From: Pseudomonas sp. RC10 | Lineage (GTDB): Bacteria; Pseudomonadota; Gammaproteobacteria; Pseudomonadales; Pseudomonadaceae | NCBI RefSeq assembly: GCF_038397775.1 | Contig: NZ_CP151650.1 | Coordinates: 124,001 to 188,000, forward strand | Reading direction: 5' to 3' | DNA: 64,000 nt | In this document: piece by piece, positions 58,907 to 64,000 of the stretch | Layout of the letters: each line of letters starts with the position of its first letter | How positions within the stretch are numbered: position 1 is the stretch's first letter | Program-made: the position numbers and the translations under genes | The notes under the pieces: model-generated | Database searches by the model: none | The model's input: the letters and a program-made list of their open reading frames with translations, nothing else | Told to the model about the DNA's origin: nothing

Positions 58907-59492
58907 GGTGTGTTACCTGGTTCGTCCACAACGGGCCGGAATGACCCCGTTTTAAGAGAGCGGGGATTCTAGAGAAAGCAAGCTCGCAGGTCAATTTCCA
59001 ACCAGCGTTTCATGCATTTACTTCATGGATGGATTTTCAGCGCTGTTGGCAAGGCTTCTCGGAGAGCGCGAATGATTAGACATAGAAATAAAGAAGGAAA
59101 GTATTTAAAGCTTTTCTGTAAAGCTTGTAAAAGCTAGGGCTCTAGGTATCTGTGGATAAAGTTCTGAAGGCCACGTTTTTCCTGCTGTACAGAGAATTTA
59201 AAGTCTGTCGAAAAACCGTGCTCCACCTGTGCTGCACCCTCGGAAAACCTGTGCGTGAAATGCCTAGTTATCCACAAGAGGGTTGTCCACAGATTTTCGG
59301 CCCGGGTTATGCAAAGAGGTCCCTTGCCGTTATCCACAGGGCTTATGCACAGATACGGTACCGACTTTCATAACCATAAGATCTTGATTTTGAGATGCCT
59401 GTCAGCCTGCCACATGTGGATAAGTCGGTCGGGGCTGGGTACAATGGCCGCTTGTTTTTGCCTCACCGGCTTTCGAAACTTAGGGGATATCC
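58907..59492. promoter_or_regulatory. Chromosomal origin oriC with DnaA-box cluster
   Basis: Between rpmH and dnaA. Exact DnaA boxes at 59151-59159 (inverted), 59268-59276, 59330-59338 and 59415-59423 (inverted); near matches TTGTCCACA 59283, TTATGCAAA 59307 and TTATGCACA 59343. An AT-rich stretch at about 59070-59135 is a candidate unwinding element. The dnaA and rpmH promoters lie in the same region. Confidence 0.9.
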
Positions 59493-61028
59493 GTGTCAGT
59501 GGAACTTTGGCAGCAGTGCGTGGAGCTTTTGCGCGATGAACTGCCTGCCCAGCAATTCAACACCTGGATCCGTCCACTACAGGTCGAAGCCGAGGGCGAC
59601 GAGTTGCGCGTCTACGCGCCTAACCGGTTTGTGCTCGACTGGGTGAATGAAAAGTACCTGGGCCGTATGCTCGAACTCTTAGGTGAACAAGGCCAGGGCA
59701 TTGCACCTGCGCTTTCTTTATTAATAGGCAGCAAACGGAGTTCAGCACCTCGTGCCGCGCCGAATGCTCCACTGGCAGCCGCAGCCGCGGCATCTCAGGC
59801 TGCTCAGAACTCGGGTAGCACTCCTACACAAGCCCAGCAGCCTGTTGCCGAACCGGCGTCAGCGCCCTCGCCCGTTGTGCAGGCCATACTGGAGGTCGAC
59901 GACGAGCCATCACGTGCCAGTTTTGATCCCATGGCAGGCGCGAGTTCTCAGCAGGCACCTGCCAGGGCCGAGCAACGTAATGTTCAGGTCGAGGGTGCGT
60001 TAAAGCACACGAGCTATCTGAACCGTACTTTTACGTTCGAGAATTTCGTTGAAGGTAAATCCAACCAGCTGGCCCGCGCTGCGGCCTGGCAGGTAGCGGA
60101 CAATCCCAAGCATGGCTACAACCCGCTTTTCCTTTATGGAGGGGTTGGTCTCGGTAAGACGCACTTGATGCATGCTGTGGGTAACCACCTGCTCAAGAAG
60201 AATCCGAATGCCAAAGTCGTGTACCTGCACTCTGAGCGTTTCGTGGCTGATATGGTCAAGGCGTTGCAGCTCAACGCGATCAACGAATTCAAGCGTTTCT
60301 ATCGCTCGGTCGATGCATTGCTGATCGACGACATTCAGTTTTTTGCCCGTAAGGAGCGTTCGCAGGAAGAGTTTTTCCACACCTTCAACGCACTGCTGGA
60401 AGGCGGACAGCAGGTCATTCTCACCAGTGACCGTTATCCCAAAGAGATCGAAGGTCTTGAAGAACGTCTAAAGTCGCGCTTTGGCTGGGGCTTGACCGTG
60501 GCCGTCGAGCCACCCGAGCTCGAAACACGCGTCGCGATCCTGATGAAAAAAGCGGATCAGGCGAAGGTCGACCTGCCTCACGATGCCGCATTCTTCATTG
60601 CCCAGCGTATCCGCTCAAACGTACGTGAGCTTGAGGGCGCGCTGAAGCGTGTCATCGCTCACTCGCACTTCATGGGCCGTGATATCACCATTGAGCTGAT
60701 TCGTGAATCGCTCAAGGACCTGCTGGCGTTGCAAGACAAGCTGGTGAGTGTGGATAACATCCAGCGCACCGTCGCTGAGTACTACAAGATCAAGATATCC
60801 GACCTGTTGTCTAAACGGCGTTCCAGGTCGGTCGCGCGGCCGCGCCAGGTAGCGATGGCGTTGTCCAAGGAGCTGACGAACCACAGCTTGCCAGAGATTG
60901 GCGATGTGTTCGGCGGTCGGGACCACACCACGGTGCTGCACGCCTGCCGCAAGATCAACGAACTTAAAGAATCCGATGCGGACATCCGCGAGGACTACAA
61001 GAACCTGCTGCGCACGCTGACTACGTAA
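59493..61028 (+). CDS. dnaA: Chromosomal replication initiator protein DnaA
   Basis: A 511-residue DnaA: N-terminal domain I ([20 protein letters not shown]), a long variable Ala/Pro-rich domain II (about 85-170), AAA+ domain with Walker [14 protein letters not shown], Walker [10 protein letters not shown] and the C-terminal DNA-binding signature [15 protein letters not shown]. Start codon is GTG at 59493 with GGGGAT upstream. Confidence 0.97.
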   Translation: MSVELWQQCVELLRDELPAQQFNTWIRPLQVEAEGDELRVYAPNRFVLDWVNEKYLGRMLELLGEQGQGIAPALSLLIGSKRSSAPRAAPNAPLAAAAAASQAAQNSGSTPTQAQQPVAEPASAPSPVVQAILEVDDEPSRASFDPMAGASSQQAPARAEQRNVQVEGALKHTSYLNRTFTFENFVEGKSNQLARAAAWQVADNPKHGYNPLFLYGGVGLGKTHLMHAVGNHLLKKNPNAKVVYLHSERFVADMVKALQLNAINEFKRFYRSVDALLIDDIQFFARKERSQEEFFHTFNALLEGGQQVILTSDRYPKEIEGLEERLKSRFGWGLTVAVEPPELETRVAILMKKADQAKVDLPHDAAFFIAQRIRSNVRELEGALKRVIAHSHFMGRDITIELIRESLKDLLALQDKLVSVDNIQRTVAEYYKIKISDLLSKRRSRSVARPRQVAMALSKELTNHSLPEIGDVFGGRDHTTVLHACRKINELKESDADIREDYKNLLRTLTT

Positions 61029-61063
61029 TGCCAGCGCAGCTTATCAAGGCAAGGGACTAGACC

Positions 61064-62167
61064 ATGCATTTCACCATTCAACGCGAAGCCCTGTTGAAAC
61101 CCCTGCAACTGGTCGCCGGCGTTGTCGAACGCCGCCAGACCTTGCCGGTTCTGTCTAACGTGTTGTTGGTTGTCGAAGGCCAGCAGTTGTCCCTGACCGG
61201 TACCGACCTGGAAGTCGAGCTGGTCGGTCGCGTGCAGTTGGAAGAGCCGGCAGAGCCGGGTGAAATTACTGTGCCTGCGCGCAAGCTGATGGACATCTGC
61301 AAGAGCTTGCCCAACGACGCACTGATCGATATTAAGGTCGACGAGCAGAAGCTGGTCGTCAAGGCGGGTCGCAGCCGTTTCACGCTGTCCACTTTGCCGG
61401 CGAATGATTTCCCGACAGTCGAGGAAGGTCCAGGCTCGCTGACGTTCAACCTGGTGCAGAGCAAACTCCGCCGCCTGATTGAACGCACCAGTTTTGCAAT
61501 GGCTCAACAGGACGTCCGTTACTACCTCAACGGGATGCTGATCGAGGTTCAGTCTGGCGTATTGCGCGCTGTTGCCACTGACGGGCACCGTTTGGCGATG
61601 TGTTCCATGGCCGCAGAAATCGAGCAGGCTGATCGTCATCAAGTGATCGTCCCGCGCAAGGGTATCCTTGAGCTGGCGCGTCTGCTTACCGAGCAGGATG
61701 GTCTGGTCAGCATCGTGTTGGGTCAGCATCACATCCGTGCGACGACGGGTGAGTTCACGTTCACGTCCAAACTGGTTGACGGCAAATTTCCTGACTATGA
61801 GCGCGTTCTGCCCAAAGGCGGCGACAAGTTGGTGGTCGGTGATCGCCAAGCGCTGCGTGAAGCGTTCAGCCGTACGGCGATTCTTTCCAACGAGAAGTAC
61901 CGTGGTATCCGCCTGCAACTCGCCAGCGGTCAACTCAAGATTCAAGCGAACAACCCTGAGCAGGAAGAAGCAGAGGAAGAGATCAGCGTCGATTACAACG
62001 GCGGCTCGCTGGAAATCGGTTTTAACGTGAGTTATCTGCTTGACGTTCTCGGTGTCATGACCACCGAACAAGTGCGCCTCATTCTGTCCGACTCCAATAG
62101 CAGTGCACTGGTGCAAGAATCCGGCAACGATGATTCTGCATATGTCGTCATGCCGATGCGCCTGTAA
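61064..62167 (+). CDS. dnaN: DNA polymerase III beta subunit (sliding clamp)
   Basis: A 367-residue clamp: [20 protein letters not shown] start, three similar domains, GHRLAMCSM, and the C-terminal [11 protein letters not shown]. It follows dnaA by 35 bases. Confidence 0.97.
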   Translation: MHFTIQREALLKPLQLVAGVVERRQTLPVLSNVLLVVEGQQLSLTGTDLEVELVGRVQLEEPAEPGEITVPARKLMDICKSLPNDALIDIKVDEQKLVVKAGRSRFTLSTLPANDFPTVEEGPGSLTFNLVQSKLRRLIERTSFAMAQQDVRYYLNGMLIEVQSGVLRAVATDGHRLAMCSMAAEIEQADRHQVIVPRKGILELARLLTEQDGLVSIVLGQHHIRATTGEFTFTSKLVDGKFPDYERVLPKGGDKLVVGDRQALREAFSRTAILSNEKYRGIRLQLASGQLKIQANNPEQEEAEEEISVDYNGGSLEIGFNVSYLLDVLGVMTTEQVRLILSDSNSSALVQESGNDDSAYVVMPMRL

Positions 62168-62181
62168 CCAGCTGCCACTCG

Positions 62182-63285
62182 ATGTCTCTCAGTCGCGTCT
62201 CGGTCACCGGGGTGCGCAATCTGCACCCGGTGACCTTCTCCCCTTCTCCCCGAATCAACATTCTTTATGGTGCCAATGGCAGTGGGAAAACCAGTGTCCT
62301 GGAAGCCATACATCTGCTCGGGCTTGCCCGCTCGTTTCGCAGCGCTCGATTGCAGCCAGTCATTCAGTACGAACAACCTGCCTGTACGGTATTCGGTCAG
62401 GTTGAACTCGCTGAAGGCGGCCACAGTAACTTGGGCATTTCCCGTGACCGTCAGGGCGAGTTTCAGATTCGTATCGATGGTCAAAACGCCAAAAGCGCTG
62501 CTCAGTTGGCGGAGACGCTTCCACTCCAGTTGATCAACCCAGACAGTTTCCGTCTTCTGGAAGGGGCTCCGAAGATCCGTCGGCAGTTCTTGGACTGGGG
62601 AGTGTTCCACGTGGAACCTCGTTTCATGGCCACTTGGCAGCGTTTACAGAAGGCGTTGAGGCAGCGGAACTCGTGGCTTCGGCATGGTACACTTGACGGC
62701 GCTTCGCAGGCTGCCTGGGACCGTGAGCTGTGTTTAGCCAGCGACGAAATCGATGAGTTTCGGCGGGCCTATATCAAAGCTCTGAAACCCGTCTTCGAGC
62801 AAACTTTGAGCGAGTTGGTTCAGCTTGAAGGTTTGACCCTGAGTTACTACCGCGGTTGGGATAAAGAAAAAGACCTGAGCACCGTGCTCGCCTCTTCTCT
62901 TCACCGCGATCAGCAAATGGGCCACACCCAGGCAGGTCCGCAACGCGCGGATTTGCGGCTCAGGCTAGGTGGCCATAACGCAGCCGATATTCTCTCGCGC
63001 GGCCAGCAAAAGCTGGTGGTGTGCGCGTTGCGCATCGCGCAGGGACATCTCGTAAGCCAGGCCCGACGTGGCCAATGTATTTACCTCGTCGACGATCTGC
63101 CTTCAGAGCTCGACGAGCATCACCGCAGCGCGTTGTGTCGCTTGCTGGAAGAATTACGCTGCCAGGTTTTTATCACCTGTGTAGATCATGAATTGTTGAG
63201 GGAGGGCTGGCAGACGGAAACGCCAGTTGCTTTGTTCCACGTGGAACATGGCAGTATCACCCAGACCCACGACCATCGGGAGTGA
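62182..63285 (+). CDS. recF: DNA replication and repair protein RecF
   Basis: A 367-residue SMC-like ATPase with Walker [15 protein letters not shown] (residues 31-44), signature [10 protein letters not shown] and Walker B-like [14 protein letters not shown]. It carries two parS sites within its coding sequence, one mid-gene, one near the end. Confidence 0.96.
   Translation: MSLSRVSVTGVRNLHPVTFSPSPRINILYGANGSGKTSVLEAIHLLGLARSFRSARLQPVIQYEQPACTVFGQVELAEGGHSNLGISRDRQGEFQIRIDGQNAKSAAQLAETLPLQLINPDSFRLLEGAPKIRRQFLDWGVFHVEPRFMATWQRLQKALRQRNSWLRHGTLDGASQAAWDRELCLASDEIDEFRRAYIKALKPVFEQTLSELVQLEGLTLSYYRGWDKEKDLSTVLASSLHRDQQMGHTQAGPQRADLRLRLGGHNAADILSRGQQKLVVCALRIAQGHLVSQARRGQCIYLVDDLPSELDEHHRSALCRLLEELRCQVFITCVDHELLREGWQTETPVALFHVEHGSITQTHDHRE
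62603..62618. other. parS: parS site 1 (ParB-binding palindrome)
   Basis: TGTTCCACGTGGAACC, 15 of 16 bases of the palindromic consensus, within recF. ParB from the parAB genes at 50-52 kb should bind it. Confidence 0.85.
63233..63248. other. parS: parS site 2 (ParB-binding palindrome)
   Basis: TGTTCCACGTGGAACA, a perfect 16-base palindrome, near the 3' end of recF. Confidence 0.92.
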
Positions 63286-63289
63286 ATGC

Positions 63290-64000
63290 ATGAGCGAAAA
63301 TCAAACGTACGACTCGTCCAGCATCAAGGTGCTAAAAGGACTCGACGCCGTGCGCAAGCGTCCCGGTATGTACATCGGCGATACGGACGATGGTAGCGGC
63401 CTTCACCACATGGTGTTTGAAGTCGTGGATAACTCTATTGACGAAGCGCTGGCTGGCCATTGCGACGACATTAGCATCATCATCCACCCGGATGAGTCCA
63501 TTACGGTACGCGACAACGGTCGCGGCATCCCGGTCGATGTGCATAAAGAAGAAGGCGTGTCCGCGGCCGAGGTCATCATGACTGTGCTGCACGCAGGCGG
63601 TAAGTTTGACGACAACTCTTACAAGGTATCCGGCGGTCTGCACGGCGTCGGGGTATCTGTCGTTAACGCACTGTCCGAAGTGCTGAATCTGACCGTTCGC
63701 CGCAGCGGAAAGATCTGGGAACAGACCTACGTCCATGGCGTGCCTCAAGAGCCGATGAAAATTGTTGGCGATAGCGATTCGACGGGTACCGAGATTCACT
63801 TCAAACCGTCGGCCGAGACTTTCAAGAATATTCACTTCAGCTGGGACATCCTGGCCAAGCGGATTCGTGAGCTCTCGTTCCTGAACTCCGGCGTTGGTAT
63901 CGTTTTGAAGGATGAGCGCAGCGGCAAGGAAGAGCTGTTCAAGTACGAAGGTGGTCTGCGTGCTTTTGTTGAATATCTCAACACCAACAAAACGCCGGTC
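63290..64000 (+). CDS. gyrB: DNA gyrase subunit B, N-terminal part (runs off the right edge)
   Basis: 237 codons of the GHKL ATPase domain: [20 protein letters not shown], the ATP-binding [21 protein letters not shown] and [20 protein letters not shown] with HGVG. Starts 5 bases after the recF stop. The rest of the gene is outside the window. Confidence 0.96.
   Translation, partial: MSENQTYDSSSIKVLKGLDAVRKRPGMYIGDTDDGSGLHHMVFEVVDNSIDEALAGHCDDISIIIHPDESITVRDNGRGIPVDVHKEEGVSAAEVIMTVLHAGGKFDDNSYKVSGGLHGVGVSVVNALSEVLNLTVRRSGKIWEQTYVHGVPQEPMKIVGDSDSTGTEIHFKPSAETFKNIHFSWDILAKRIRELSFLNSGVGIVLKDERSGKEELFKYEGGLRAFVEYLNTNKTPV

Overview
The window is chromosomal DNA of a Pseudomonas (Gammaproteobacteria), most likely a P. 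fluorescens/P. syringae-type lineage. The right third is the canonical Pseudomonas replication-origin block: gyrB (partial), recF, dnaN, dnaA, oriC, rpmH, rnpA, yidD, yidC, mnmE, mnmG, rsmG, parA, parB, the complete atpIBEFHAGDC operon, glmU, glmR-like regulator and glmS. Two palindromic parS sites lie inside recF. The Pseudomonas-type REP palindromes scattered over the left half fit this assignment.

Left part (1-17 kb): the N-terminal part of a membrane protein, a GcvA-like LysR regulator, an MFS transporter, an unusual three-gene operon headed by a formaldehyde-activating-enzyme homologue (fae, aldo/keto reductase, aldehyde dehydrogenase), a CDP-alcohol phosphotransferase homologue that has lost its catalytic motif, a dihydrolipoamide dehydrogenase, an Lrp regulator divergent from a LysE exporter, opgD (periplasmic glucan synthesis), an orphan membrane protein plus glycoside hydrolase pair resembling PslJ/PslG, and a periplasmic solute-binding protein. 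At 17.1-17.9 kb a short structured non-coding stretch precedes an Abi_2/HEPN gene, like the RNA-associated AbiF-type defence or toxin systems.

Central accessory region (17.9-29.7 kb): eight tightly packed, mostly overlapping minus-strand genes form what looks like a natural-product pathway that makes nitrogen-nitrogen bonds. In transcription order they are a cupin, a methionyl-tRNA-synthetase-like enzyme, a glycine-oxidase-like flavoenzyme, a cytoplasmic periplasmic-binding-fold protein, a lysine/ornithine N-monooxygenase, SbnA-like and SbnB-like enzymes (L-2,3-diaminopropionate synthesis) and a second large FAD/NAD(P)-binding enzyme. A LysR regulator and a divergent EamA exporter flank it. 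Cupin + MetRS-like + N-hydroxylase + FAD oxidase is the set known from actinobacterial hydrazine biosynthesis (s56-p1, triacsin); the combination with diaminopropionate genes, in a pseudomonad and without NRPS/PKS genes, is the most novel content of the window. The last gene also carries seven exact DnaA boxes within 1.64 kb, an unexplained concentration.

Region 29.8-38.6 kb: another LysR regulator, an AcvB/VirJ-type hydrolase, and a catabolic-looking block (LuxR regulator, DUF3311 plus Na+/solute symporter, nitrilase, M20 amidohydrolase, flavin reductase-like protein) that may import and hydrolyse nitriles and N-acyl amino acids. It ends at a bidirectional terminator facing glmS.

All identifications come from reading the translated sequence and recalling family motifs; no database search was run.
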